Below are positions 17,794 to 25,228 of a stretch of DNA of 38,321 nucleotides, one piece after another; position 1 is the stretch's first letter; each line of letters begins with the position of its first letter. The notes below the pieces were generated by a model, which had not been told where the DNA came from, did not search any database, and worked only from the letters and a program-made list of their open reading frames with translations. Source of the DNA: Pontimonas sp. (GTDB lineage Bacteria; Actinomycetota; Actinomycetes; Actinomycetales; Microbacteriaceae); the NCBI GenBank assembly GCA_017857245.1, contig JAFMDO010000007.1, forward strand, positions 1 to 38,321. The letters are read 5' to 3'. Position numbers and translations under genes: made by a program.

Positions 17794-18881
17794 CGTGCCA
17801 GTGTAGCGAGCGTCTCCAAAAAGTAACTGGTCTCTGCTTCGGTTCCCGCCGTCACACGAAGGTGGTGGGGGATCCCCACATCTCGGATCAAAATGTCGTG
17901 GCTCAGCAGTTGTTCAAAGAGGGCCTTCGGGTTTTCCACTCCCCCAAAAAGCACGAAGTTTGCTTGGGATTCACACACCGTATAGCCAAGCCCTGGCAAT
18001 TCTTGAAGAAGGCGATCACGCTGCTGCCTAATGTCCTCAACCATTGCCAGCATCACCTCTGCGTTTTCCAGCGCTCCCAAAGCGGCCGCCTGGGTAATTC
18101 CCGAGAGGTGATACGGCAGCCGAACAAGACGAAGGGCATCAATAACCGCGGGGTCGGCCAGGAGATATCCGACTCGGGCTCCGGCAAACGCAAACGCTTT
18201 TGACATGGTGCGAGAGACCAGCAGCCTTTCTCGCCCGGGCAAAAGCTCCGAGGCGGTGAGCGAGCCTTCCGAGTGAAATTCGACATAGGCCTCATCGACC
18301 AGAACAATGCCGTCGGTGGCGTCATACGCGGCTTCAATGGTCTCCAGTGACACCGGTGTGCCGGTGGGGTTGTTGGGGGCACACAGGAACACGACGTCGG
18401 GCCTCGTCAGCCGAATCGCGCTTTCCACGCCCGCGGGGGTCAAGGAAAAGTCTTGCTCTCGACTCCCCACGCTCCAGGTCGTTCCGGTCGATTCAGCAAT
18501 GATCGGGTGCATGGAATAGCTCGGCGGAAAGCCCAAGACGGAACGCCCCTGTCCGCCAAAGGCTTGCAGCACTTGCTGGATGACTTCATTGGACCCGTTT
18601 GCGGCCCACACCATCGAGGCATCGAGGGTGCCCTGGCGGTGACTCCTGGTCGCGTAGCTGGCCAAGGCCTCCCGCAGTGCGGTGAATTCTCTATCGGGGT
18701 AGCGGTTAATCGTCTCCAGCGCGCGGGAAATATGGGAGAGAATCGCCTGCCGCACCTCTGGTGGGACGGGGTGAGTATTCTCATTGACATTCAGCGCATA
18801 CGTCACCGGATCCATCGGGGCGCCATAAGGCTCTTTACCCCGGAGGTCATCTCTCAGAGGTAAATCAGTCAGTCCAGCCAT
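17790..18881 (-). CDS. hisC: Histidinol-phosphate aminotransferase
   Basis: PLP-dependent class I/II aminotransferase converting imidazole acetol phosphate to histidinol phosphate. The 363-residue protein has [14 protein letters not shown] at the N terminus, [18 protein letters not shown], the VDEAYVEF strand and the PLP lysine in [17 protein letters not shown]. In most actinobacteria hisD lies immediately upstream; here the LysM gene is only 24 bases upstream and hisD is absent. TACGAT (18888-18893) lies six bases before the ATG, so the gene may have its own leaderless promoter in addition to read-through from the LysM gene. Confidence 0.96.
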   Translation of the reverse strand: MAGLTDLPLRDDLRGKEPYGAPMDPVTYALNVNENTHPVPPEVRQAILSHISRALETINRYPDREFTALREALASYATRSHRQGTLDASMVWAANGSNEVIQQVLQAFGGQGRSVLGFPPSYSMHPIIAESTGTTWSVGSREQDFSLTPAGVESAIRLTRPDVVFLCAPNNPTGTPVSLETIEAAYDATDGIVLVDEAYVEFHSEGSLTASELLPGRERLLVSRTMSKAFAFAGARVGYLLADPAVIDALRLVRLPYHLSGITQAAALGALENAEVMLAMVEDIRQQRDRLLQELPGLGYTVCESQANFVLFGGVENPKALFEQLLSHDILIRDVGIPHHLRVTAGTEAETSYFLETLATLAR

Positions 18882-18887
18882 TCCGCC

Positions 18888-18893
18888 ATCGTA
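18888..18893 (-). promoter_or_regulatory. Candidate -10 element for hisC (leaderless)
   Basis: TACGAT, six bases, then the hisC ATG. It lies in the 24-base gap after the LysM gene. No clear -35. Confidence 0.4.
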
Positions 18894-18905
18894 ACCGGTG
18901 GCGAC

Positions 18906-19205
18906 TTAGCGAGGGAGCGCGATGTCCTGTCCGGGCCTCAAGGATGCGGTCTCGAGCTGGTTCAGAGAAATAATCTTAGCGACCACGTCGCGGGGATCTT
19001 CATGAGGAGAAATCATCGTCGCGATGCTCCAGAGGGTGTCACCGGAGAGCACCGTCATGTATTCAAAATCATCACTCGCTGCGTCGCTTTCGGCGAGCGC
19101 GCCCGAGGACGCGAGGAAGACGGAGAGGGCCATCACAGGCAGGGCAAGAGCAAGTCCGAGCACGACGCGTCCGCGTCGGGTGATGCGAAGTGAAGTGGTG
19201 GTCAT
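18906..19205 (-). CDS. LysM-domain membrane-anchored protein, probable SOS division regulator
   Basis: Protein of 99 residues: basic N terminus, one hydrophobic segment (about 14-36) that could be a signal anchor or signal peptide ending near SGALA, then a single C-terminal LysM domain (about 50-98; YMTVLSGDTLWSIA ... LRPGQDIALP) that would bind peptidoglycan outside the cell. A small LysM protein divergent from lexA matches YneA of Bacillus and Rv2719c (ChiZ) of Mycobacterium, which delay division after DNA damage; orthology is inferred from architecture and place. ATG 19205 has a strong AGGAGG five bases upstream, so the longer open frame to 19727 is rejected. Transcribed from a promoter overlapped by a LexA-type box. 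Confidence 0.85.
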   Translation of the reverse strand: MTTTSLRITRRGRVVLGLALALPVMALSVFLASSGALAESDAASDDFEYMTVLSGDTLWSIATMISPHEDPRDVVAKIISLNQLETASLRPGQDIALPR

Positions 19206-19272
19206 GGTTCCTCCTTGGTTGAGAGTTCGGACCCAACCCTCGGCCGGGAGGGCCAGGTCCGAATCTCTGTTC

Positions 19273-19286
19273 CGAATATATGTTCG
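19273..19286. promoter_or_regulatory. LexA (SOS) box
   Basis: CGAATATATGTTCG matches the Gram-positive/actinobacterial LexA palindrome CGAACNNNNGTTCG at 9 of 10 fixed positions. It covers the -10 of the LysM promoter, so LexA binding should block it. Confidence 0.8.
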
Positions 19287-19303
19287 AATGCGTGCCTTGT
19301 CAA
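19275..19303 (-). promoter_or_regulatory. Consensus promoter of the LysM gene
   Basis: On the minus strand TTGACA (19303-19298), a 17-base spacer and TATATT (19280-19275). This is the best match to a sigma70 consensus found in the window. The predicted start is near 19268, leaving a leader of about 60 bases. The -10 lies wholly inside the SOS box. Confidence 0.8.
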
Positions 19304-19353
19304 GCACCCGACACACCCCAGTTAAGCGGTCACCACTGACACGCCCGGAATAT

Positions 19354-19383
19354 GTTCGAACGTATGTATAGAAAAATTGTTCG
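19354..19383. promoter_or_regulatory. Degenerate LexA half-sites upstream of lexA
   Basis: GTTCGAAC (19354-19361) and AGAAA-AATT-GTTCG (19370-19383; 8 of 10 fixed positions) lie just upstream of the lexA -10. They probably mediate autoregulation, but neither is a full consensus box. Confidence 0.5.
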
Positions 19384-19391
19384 AAACCCGC

Positions 19392-19397
19392 TACGGT
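19392..19397 (+). promoter_or_regulatory. Candidate -10 element for lexA (leaderless)
   Basis: TACGGT, six bases, then ATG at 19404. GGAGG lies only one base before the ATG, too close to act as a normal Shine-Dalgarno, which supports a leaderless start. Confidence 0.5.
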
Positions 19398-19403
19398 GGA
19401 GGG

Positions 19404-20039
19404 ATGTTGAGCGAACAGCAGCACAAAATTCAGGCTTTCATCGAGTTGTCTCTGGACTCCCGGGGCGTGCCACCGAGCATGAGAGAGATCTGCGAGGGCA
19501 CCGGACTCTCGTCCACCTCGAGCGTGTCCCACCAACTCAGCCAGCTCGAGCGCGCCGGATACATCAAGCGTCATGCCAACACGGCGCGGACACTGGAGAT
19601 CCTCAAGCGCGTCACCCCGGAGGCGACCGCCCGCGTGAGTCAGCTGGCTCCAGAAGATTCCAATGCAGTCCAGGTTCCCCTCGTCGGTCGCATTGCCGCC
19701 GGTATTCCGATTACAGCGGAACAGCACGTCGAGGACATCATGTCCCTCCCCCGGCAGTTAGTCGGTAACGGAGAGCTTTTCATGCTCAAAGTAGTGGGAG
19801 ACTCGATGATTGATGCTGCCATCTGTGATGGCGACTGGGTCGTTGTTCGCCAGCAACAGACCGCCGACAACGGCGACATCGTTGCCGCGATGCTGGATGA
19901 AGAAGCCACCGTCAAGGTTTTCAAACAGCGCGATGGACACACGTGGCTCCTGCCCCAGAACAGCGCCTACGAACCCATCCTGGGCGACCACGCCACGGTG
20001 ATGGGCAAAGTAGTGACGGTGCTTCGCAGCGTTTCATAA
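19404..20039 (+). CDS. lexA: LexA repressor
   Basis: SOS-response repressor with self-cleavage stimulated by RecA. The 211-residue protein has an N-terminal winged HTH (about 1-68; [10 protein letters not shown] then [19 protein letters not shown]) and a C-terminal S24 peptidase domain. The cleavage bond is Ala-Gly in RIAAGIP (about 99-100); the catalytic serine is in GDSM (about 134) and the lysine in ATVKVF (about 171). The frame is open to 19377 but ATG 19404 gives the family length. The gene is divergent from the LysM gene and shares its control region; its stop lies two bases from the 3' end of rnpB on the other strand. Confidence 0.97.
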   Translation: MLSEQQHKIQAFIELSLDSRGVPPSMREICEGTGLSSTSSVSHQLSQLERAGYIKRHANTARTLEILKRVTPEATARVSQLAPEDSNAVQVPLVGRIAAGIPITAEQHVEDIMSLPRQLVGNGELFMLKVVGDSMIDAAICDGDWVVVRQQQTADNGDIVAAMLDEEATVKVFKQRDGHTWLLPQNSAYEPILGDHATVMGKVVTVLRSVS

Positions 20040-20040
20040 T

Positions 20041-20408
20041 GTTGGAGAGGGTCGGCCGATACGCCGGGTTCTGTCCCGAAGCGAACTTCGGTGACGATCA
20101 TCTGTCTCGGATAACTGTTGCCAGTTCTCTCTAGCGGCCTACCCGACACTCAGGCGAGCAACCTGATGGGTGTCTGTTTGACCTTGCTCCGGATGAGGTT
20201 TACCTAGCAGGCTTAGTCACCTAAACCCCTGGTGGTCTCTTACACCACCGTTTCACCCTTACCCGGAAAACCGGGCGGTCTGTTTTCTGTGGCACTATCT
20301 CGCGGATTACTCCGGGTGGGCGTTACCCACCATCCTGCTCTGAGGAGCCCGGACGTTCCTCGGCACTACCGAAGTAGCGACGCGATCGCCTGGCCAACCC
20401 TTTCCAAC
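20041..20408 (-). ncRNA. rnpB: RNase P RNA, bacterial class A
   Basis: Catalytic RNA of RNase P, which trims tRNA 5' leaders. On the minus strand the ends pair as P1 (GTTGGAAAGGGTTGGCC with GGCCGACCCTCTCCAAC). The 5' core GAGGAACGTCCGGGCTCC and the 3' core with ACAGAACCCGGCGTATCGGCC are the conserved P4-forming elements; AGGGTGAAACGGTGGTGTAAGAGACCACC-type sequence forms P10/P11-P12, shown here in pieces. The usual GAGGAAAGTCC is GAGGAACGTCC. Length about 368 is normal. The 5' end is set by a TACCCT -10 six bases upstream. It fills the space between lexA and rnhA, the usual actinobacterial place. Ends are good to a few bases. Confidence 0.95.
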
Positions 20409-20414
20409 TTCTTC

Positions 20415-20443
20415 AGGGTAGAGCAGGAGAGCATCCCTGGCTA
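20415..20443 (-). promoter_or_regulatory. Promoter of rnpB
   Basis: TAGCCA (20443-20438), 17-base spacer, TACCCT (20420-20415), then six bases to G at 20408, the first base of P1. The -35 overlaps the stop codon of the RNase H gene. Confidence 0.6.
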
Positions 20444-20869
20444 GGGCTCGAGGAAAGATACCCCGCCATCGAGGGCTTTGTTTCCTGCAGCATCGGCCCG
20501 GGCATTCTTCTCTCGAGGAACCCATTCAAAGGTGACCGTGCCCCCAGCAATTAGCTCCCTTGCTTCTTGGGCGAGGGTTTGCATGTCGGGGTGCTTGATC
20601 TTCCAGCGCCTCGACATCTGTTCCACGACCAACTTCGAATCCATGAAGACGGTCAGTTTTGCACCGGGTGAAATGCCCCAGGCGGCCCTGATGCCCTCGA
20701 TCATTCCGCGATACTCAGCGACGTTGTTCGAGGCCACCCCGCAGAGTTTTCCCACAGTGACGAGGGTCTCCCCCGAACCCGGATCAAGCACTACCGCGCC
20801 GCCGGCAGCGGGACCCGGGTTGCCCCGAGAAGCGCCGTCGGCCTCGACAACGAGGTGGCTGTAGCTCAC
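20441..20869 (-). CDS. rnhA: Ribonuclease HI family protein
   Basis: Cleaves the RNA strand of RNA-DNA hybrids. The 142-residue protein has the catalytic acids in EADGASRGNPGP (Asp about 11), NNVAEYRGM (Glu about 52), VFMDSKLV (Asp about 77) and NARADAAGN (Asp about 126). In mycobacteria and many relatives this domain is fused to a CobC-like phosphatase; here it stands alone. GTG start overlapping the upstream gene by four bases (GTGA), so it is co-translated with the coiled-coil protein. Confidence 0.93.
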   Translation of the reverse strand: MSYSHLVVEADGASRGNPGPAAGGAVVLDPGSGETLVTVGKLCGVASNNVAEYRGMIEGIRAAWGISPGAKLTVFMDSKLVVEQMSRRWKIKHPDMQTLAQEARELIAGGTVTFEWVPREKNARADAAGNKALDGGVSFLEP

Positions 20870-21606
20870 AGGCCAGACTCGGCAGTTCTCACCAAAATGG
20901 CGTTGGAATCAGGGCACAGCATTACTTCGTCTTCAGGAGCCTGGCGGATGGTGTGGAGATCGGATTCCGTCAAGCCAACACCGCTGGCGCTGGAAACACC
21001 TCCCCGCAGGTGGGAAGCGCCGATTCCATATCGTTCGCGTTGTCGTTCATACAAAGCCACCAAATCCTGAGGCAGGGCGCCAAGGAGCTCTGCGCGCTTG
21101 TCGGCCAGGGCTTTATTAAGCCCGGTGAGCTCCTCTGTGCGACGGGATTCCTGGTCTCTCGCTGCCTGCAGAGCCTGCTCTGCGGTGGCGAGTTCCTGAC
21201 TGATTCCCTCCAATACCGCGGTAGCGCGCTCCAGGTTGTCCATGATGGCGAGCTCGATGTCTTCAAGGTCTGATTGCCTGGTGCGCAAGCTTTCTAATTC
21301 GTGCTCCAAGCCTTGGGCGTCTTTTGCCGAAGAAGTCTGGACCAGGCGTTCTGCGTCTCGGGTGATCCGCGTCGCCACGAGAGAAACATCAGACTCGGAG
21401 CGCGTCAGCTCCGATTGGATATTGTCCACCTCGACCATTTGGTCGTGGCGCCTTGCCCTGATGTCCTCGATGGCGGCGTTCAACGTGTCGATACTGAGCT
21501 CCTTGGCAAGCCCCCTGATCGTGGCAGAGTTTCGAGCGGACATCACGTCGTCGTCTGCCACGACGAGGAGTTGTGCTTGATCCTGGGCTGAGGCGCTGAG
21601 TGCCAT
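20866..21606 (-). CDS. Coiled-coil protein of the C4-type zinc-ribbon family, ribbon cysteines lost
   Basis: The 246-residue protein has a long central coiled coil (about 30-185; ELTRSESDVSLVATRI, LEHELESLRTRQSDLEDIELA) and a C-terminal segment ending ILVRTAESGL that is diagnostic of the actinobacterial C4-type zinc-ribbon (DUF164-like) family located between nif3 and rnhA. Typical members have two CxxC pairs in this tail; here the first is replaced by SSAS and the second by CPDS, leaving a single Cys (about 231). The fold may be kept without zinc. Function unknown. ATG follows the nif3 stop directly (TAA-ATG). Confidence 0.85.
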   Translation of the reverse strand: MALSASAQDQAQLLVVADDDVMSARNSATIRGLAKELSIDTLNAAIEDIRARRHDQMVEVDNIQSELTRSESDVSLVATRITRDAERLVQTSSAKDAQGLEHELESLRTRQSDLEDIELAIMDNLERATAVLEGISQELATAEQALQAARDQESRRTEELTGLNKALADKRAELLGALPQDLVALYERQRERYGIGASHLRGGVSSASGVGLTESDLHTIRQAPEDEVMLCPDSNAILVRTAESGL

Positions 21607-22449
21607 TTATTCGCTTCCTACGCGTTGGACCTGAAAAGTCCACGGGTCTGTGTTGAGATCACTCACCGTGACAGAGAGCCCCAGTTTCGCCTCGAGTTCG
21701 GCCCCGGCCTGGTCAAGCCACAGCCATTCGGCAGCAAAGTGGGAAATATTAATCAGGGCTGGGCCACCATTCAAGACCGCTTGTTCAACCGCTTCACTTG
21801 CCGGATGGTGGCGCACATCACTGGTGATGAATACATCACTTTTCTGCACATCGGGGTGAGACAGCAAAGAATCCCCCGCCCCTGCACACAGGGATATGCG
21901 TGAAGCCAGGCGCTCGGGGTCTCCGGCCACAGTGGGACCCACAGCGGTATGGGGAAGGAGTTCGCCCAGCGCAACAGCAACCTGGTACAGCGTCTGCGGG
22001 GTAGCCAATGTGCCGACCCGACCCAACCCATGCCCCGGCTGCGCATCTTCAGTCAGTGGCGCATGATCCTCAAGTTCAAGGAGCTCAGCGAGCCTTGCCG
22101 AGGTCCCCGTGGGCACAGCATCGGCATTTGTGTGTGCTGCATAGAGAGCGCACCCACCTCGAATCAGCGTTGCAATAAGGTTCCCCTTGTAGGTGGACTC
22201 CGCCACCGTTGTCACCCCTCTCAACAGCAGCGGGTGGTGGGCAATGATCAGATCGGCACCCTGCTTCAGCGCTTCAGCAACGCTTTCCGCCGTGACATCC
22301 ACCATGAGGTGGATGTCAGAAATGTTCGCAGCGGGGTCCCCCACCACCAGACCCGCAGCATCCCAGTCTTCTGTTCCAGAGAGCGGCCACAATTCATCAA
22401 CGCCCGCGAGCACATCGGCAAGAGTGTGGGAGGGGTTCGTTTTAGACAT
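21607..22449 (-). CDS. Nif3-like (DUF34) dinuclear metal-centre protein
   Basis: Member of the NIF3/YbgI family, often annotated as GTP cyclohydrolase I type 2 although the activity is not established. The 280-residue protein has the metal-ligand motifs IIAHHPLLLRG, YAAHTNADA and, near the C terminus, SDVRHHPASEA and ISHFAAEW. The reading frame begins with TTG then ATG (MMSK); ATG 22449 is chosen, overlapping the upstream membrane-protein gene by eight bases. Conserved neighbour of the zinc-ribbon family gene and rnhA. Confidence 0.92.
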   Translation of the reverse strand: MSKTNPSHTLADVLAGVDELWPLSGTEDWDAAGLVVGDPAANISDIHLMVDVTAESVAEALKQGADLIIAHHPLLLRGVTTVAESTYKGNLIATLIRGGCALYAAHTNADAVPTGTSARLAELLELEDHAPLTEDAQPGHGLGRVGTLATPQTLYQVAVALGELLPHTAVGPTVAGDPERLASRISLCAGAGDSLLSHPDVQKSDVFITSDVRHHPASEAVEQAVLNGGPALINISHFAAEWLWLDQAGAELEAKLGLSVTVSDLNTDPWTFQVQRVGSE

Positions 22450-24445
22450 CAATCGACACCGGCGTTTTCTTCACCGGAATTGCAGAGAGCGCGCTTCCCA
22501 TGCCCCCCAGCAGAAGGGCGAACACTATTCCTAGGTTCCCCGGGGCAAGATCACCGAAGCCTTGTGACTCTAGGAATCCCAACAGGTATCCCTGCCACGA
22601 CAGCCAGGAGATGTCGGAGCTCACCACGCCAAGACCCACAGCGACTGCGACCGCCATCCCCGCAAAGGGCCCCCAACGCCAGGACAAACCTCGCGTTGCC
22701 TGCACCTTGCCAGGAATAACCGAATCAACCGCTATCGCCCCTACGCAGGCGGCAACGATGACGCCAGCGGTGAAGAAAGCATCGGGAAGAGCGTCTAAGA
22801 AGCTCGACTCAAAGAGGATTCCCAGCGCGACCAAACCGCCGATCGTCAGCATCAAAACGCTTCCGTAAACGGATCGAGGTCCGGGAACCGACATCTCCTT
22901 CAGCGAGCCGACGAGGGACCACAGGCCGATGGCCAGGAAGCCGGCAAAAGGCAAGACCAACACCACAAGCAGGGGGGCGGGGAACCAAGTGCCAAGCCCT
23001 GTACCCATCGTGGCTATTGGGTCACGAAGAATTCCCAGAGCAAATCCCGGAGCGCTCTCCGACATCCACGCTGAATAGCTCATCAACAGGCCCAGCGGCA
23101 GAACCGAAGCAATGCCTGACATCGTCCCCACCAAGCGAGAGCCACTGCGCGGCGCGAGGGATGCGAGAGAATTCGCCACCGGGGCAAAAGCGACCAGCCC
23201 CAGGACAAGCACCAGAGAACCGGCGCTAAAGAGGGGCAGGATTTCAGCTGTCCACGTCCATGTTGGTGGGCTCACAATTTCTGGGGCAGTGCGAACAATG
23301 ACGGCTGTCGTTCCCAGCACACCCAGGCTGGCGCTCGCCCAGAGGGTAACCCGCATGACGGAAGCTCTGAAGAAGATGTGGGCGAAGGAAAATACACCCA
23401 GAACAACTGCTGCCACGGTGTGCGCGACCCACTCGGGACCGCTCCACCAACCAGCAATCACGGCAAGTTCTGCCGCGGTGCGCGATACCCACCACAGCAC
23501 CAGGGCTAAAGCCATCAGTCGCAGAACGACCATGAGTAGTGCGGGCAGGACACTGCCTACCCGACCAAAGGTGTTCTGTATCGGGGTCGAAACTTTGGCA
23601 AGGGACGCCACCACAAAACCAATGACAAGGGCCGCGACAGATGCCACCACCAACGCTTGGAAAAAGCTAAGACCCATGCCCACAACCCACACACCAGCAA
23701 TCACACCGAGGAAAGGAACCAGCGCAAATCCCCAGGTCGAGACCAGAGGCCAAAGCCCTTGGAAGGGCGGACCTTCGGAATCTGAGCGCATGGTTACCGG
23801 TTCATCGACGAGGCCACCCTGCATGAGCGGCCATACCTCCGAGCGAGGGCGCAAGCCAGCGGCTGCGTCGATGGGCTCTGGGGCACTGACTGCCTCGGGA
23901 GCACTCGCAGGGTCTGGATCTGGGTCAGGCTCGGGATCGACAGGAATCTCGCCAAGATCTTGTGCCTGGTCAGCGTCCTCTTCCTCGACCGTTGCCTCCG
24001 CCTCCAGAGGGGTGGTATCTGGTACTTCGGCCGCCTCTACCGGCGCAAAAACGAGCTCTGACGGCTCAGCGCCATCAAAAATTTCCCTCTCGTGGGCAAT
24101 AATTTCCGCTGCGCGGTCAGGCTGCGTCTCCCGGATCACCACCGCCCACGAGGCAAAGGCTGCTTCTTCCTCGCTCTGCAAAGCAAGTTGTGTTTCGAGC
24201 TCGGCAATCTTGTCGCCACTGCCCGAGGAGCCCTCTGTTTCAAAGGCGGCGATGATGTCTTGTTGAGTCTTCGACGTCCGGACCGGCGGGGCAAAATACT
24301 GGGGCGCAACCGGTGTGTCCGGTTGCGCGGTGGCTTCCTCTAGCAGGACAAACTCACTCGAGGGAGGGTTCTCCTCGAGGGGCTCCTGAAACGTGCTCCG
24401 CCGAGGAGCTTCTTCGACATCGTCGCCCGATACATCATCGACCAT
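22442..24445 (-). CDS. Large integral membrane protein with acidic cytoplasmic N-terminal domain
   Basis: Function not recognised with certainty. The 667-residue protein has an acidic, proline-rich, probably disordered N terminus (about 1-225) with a likely helical part around 60-125 and the repeat DPEPDPDPDP (about 170-179). About 12 membrane segments follow (about 235-655). The arrangement, with PIQNTFGRVGSVLPALLM after the second segment, is faintly like NCS1 nucleobase permeases, but no substrate motif is clear. It heads the run nif3, zinc-ribbon, rnhA. TATTCT (24452-24457) six bases before the ATG and no Shine-Dalgarno suggest a leaderless mRNA. Confidence 0.8.
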   Translation of the reverse strand: MVDDVSGDDVEEAPRRSTFQEPLEENPPSSEFVLLEEATAQPDTPVAPQYFAPPVRTSKTQQDIIAAFETEGSSGSGDKIAELETQLALQSEEEAAFASWAVVIRETQPDRAAEIIAHEREIFDGAEPSELVFAPVEAAEVPDTTPLEAEATVEEEDADQAQDLGEIPVDPEPDPDPDPASAPEAVSAPEPIDAAAGLRPRSEVWPLMQGGLVDEPVTMRSDSEGPPFQGLWPLVSTWGFALVPFLGVIAGVWVVGMGLSFFQALVVASVAALVIGFVVASLAKVSTPIQNTFGRVGSVLPALLMVVLRLMALALVLWWVSRTAAELAVIAGWWSGPEWVAHTVAAVVLGVFSFAHIFFRASVMRVTLWASASLGVLGTTAVIVRTAPEIVSPPTWTWTAEILPLFSAGSLVLVLGLVAFAPVANSLASLAPRSGSRLVGTMSGIASVLPLGLLMSYSAWMSESAPGFALGILRDPIATMGTGLGTWFPAPLLVVLVLPFAGFLAIGLWSLVGSLKEMSVPGPRSVYGSVLMLTIGGLVALGILFESSFLDALPDAFFTAGVIVAACVGAIAVDSVIPGKVQATRGLSWRWGPFAGMAVAVAVGLGVVSSDISWLSWQGYLLGFLESQGFGDLAPGNLGIVFALLLGGMGSALSAIPVKKTPVSIDV

Positions 24446-24451
24446 GCTTCA

Positions 24452-24457
24452 AGAATA
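24452..24457 (-). promoter_or_regulatory. Candidate -10 element (leaderless) for the large membrane protein
   Basis: TATTCT followed by six bases and ATG at 24445. The rest of the 229-base gap up to the next gene (24446-24674) shows no other feature I can support. Confidence 0.5.
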
Positions 24458-24674
24458 CGGGTAACCGGTTTAGTTGTGTGACCGCTCACCCCGCGCGAAA
24501 GGACGAGGAGAAACTCCGACGCGGCCCCCCACCGAATTAAGGCCAGCGGGTGCACCGAGGGACCCCACAATGAGCCAGGGTCCCAGCAAACACTCCCCAC
24601 CGCGCTGATGCGGCCCTCATCCCTCTTCTCGGCGTCGCTAAGCTGGTAATACCTAATCCCACTTTGGAGAAAGT

Positions 24675-25007
24675 ATGACCCCGGAACAGACCTCCACGTG
24701 GCTTGCCCACCGTCGCATGATTGTCCTGTCTCAAATGGCGCCGACCGCGCTACTGATAACCACTGTGGCGCTGTTGCAGTTTGGCCTCGCTGACAACGCT
24801 GTTGCGCTTCGCGTCGCTGCTGCTGGAATTCTTCTGGCTTCCGGAATCTTTGGAGCCCTGGTTCAGTTCCAATCAGCCAGCGAAGCGCATGCCCTCTTGC
24901 GCCAGGCAGAGCCCACCAAGACATCGTGGATGTGGGTGGTGCAGTATGTGACACCGACCATCTTCGTGGTGATTTATGTCGCTTTGATGGTGGCGCTGTT
25001 CGCCTGA
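24675..25007 (+). CDS. Small three-helix membrane protein, unknown function
   Basis: Protein of 110 residues with three predicted membrane segments (about 18-38, 43-65 and 87-109) and a short soluble loop rich in charged residues (about 66-85). No known motif was recognised. ATG 24675 is preceded by GGAGA at five bases, a good ribosome-binding site, and the reading frame is not a shadow of another gene. It converges with tRNA-Val and ends eight bases from the tRNA 3' end. Confidence 0.75.
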   Translation: MTPEQTSTWLAHRRMIVLSQMAPTALLITTVALLQFGLADNAVALRVAAAGILLASGIFGALVQFQSASEAHALLRQAEPTKTSWMWVVQYVTPTIFVVIYVALMVALFA

Positions 25008-25014
25008 ATTTTTG

Positions 25015-25088
25015 TGGGCCCGGAGGGACTCGAACCCCCGGCATCCACGGTGTAAACGTGGCGCTCTAACCAACTGAGCTACAGGCCC
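25015..25088 (-). tRNA. tRNA-Val (anticodon TAC)
   Basis: On the minus strand the acceptor GGGCCTG pairs with CGGGCCC, the D arm contains GTAGCTCAGTTGGTTAGAGC, the anticodon stem CCACG/CGTGG encloses TTTACAC giving anticodon TAC, and the T arm contains GGTTCGAGTCC. Discriminator A. CCA is not encoded. Length 74. It is divergent from aceE. Confidence 0.97.
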
Positions 25089-25228
25089 AAGCCTTCATGC
25101 TAAACCACCGGGACCACTTTTGTTCCCTCAGGCCTAGCCACACACAGGGGCTAGACTTGTCGGACGTTCCGGGGGCAATCCCTCCGGGAGTGGACTTCCG
25201 TATCTACCACACACAGGAAGAGGTCACG

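Noticed and set aside
19206-19727. 174-residue N-terminal extension of the LysM protein
   Set aside because: It would run through the LexA box, the consensus promoter and lexA itself; the ATG at 19205 has a strong AGGAGG.
23112-24266. Plus-strand open frame of 384 codons opposite the large membrane protein
   Set aside because: Composition is Ser/Thr/Arg-rich as expected for the complement of a hydrophobic coding region; no homology recognised.
24340-25044. Minus-strand open frame of 234 codons starting MPGVRVPPGPQK
   Set aside because: Its start is a translated tRNA-Val sequence, and the rest is antisense to the small membrane protein and overlaps the next gene's start.
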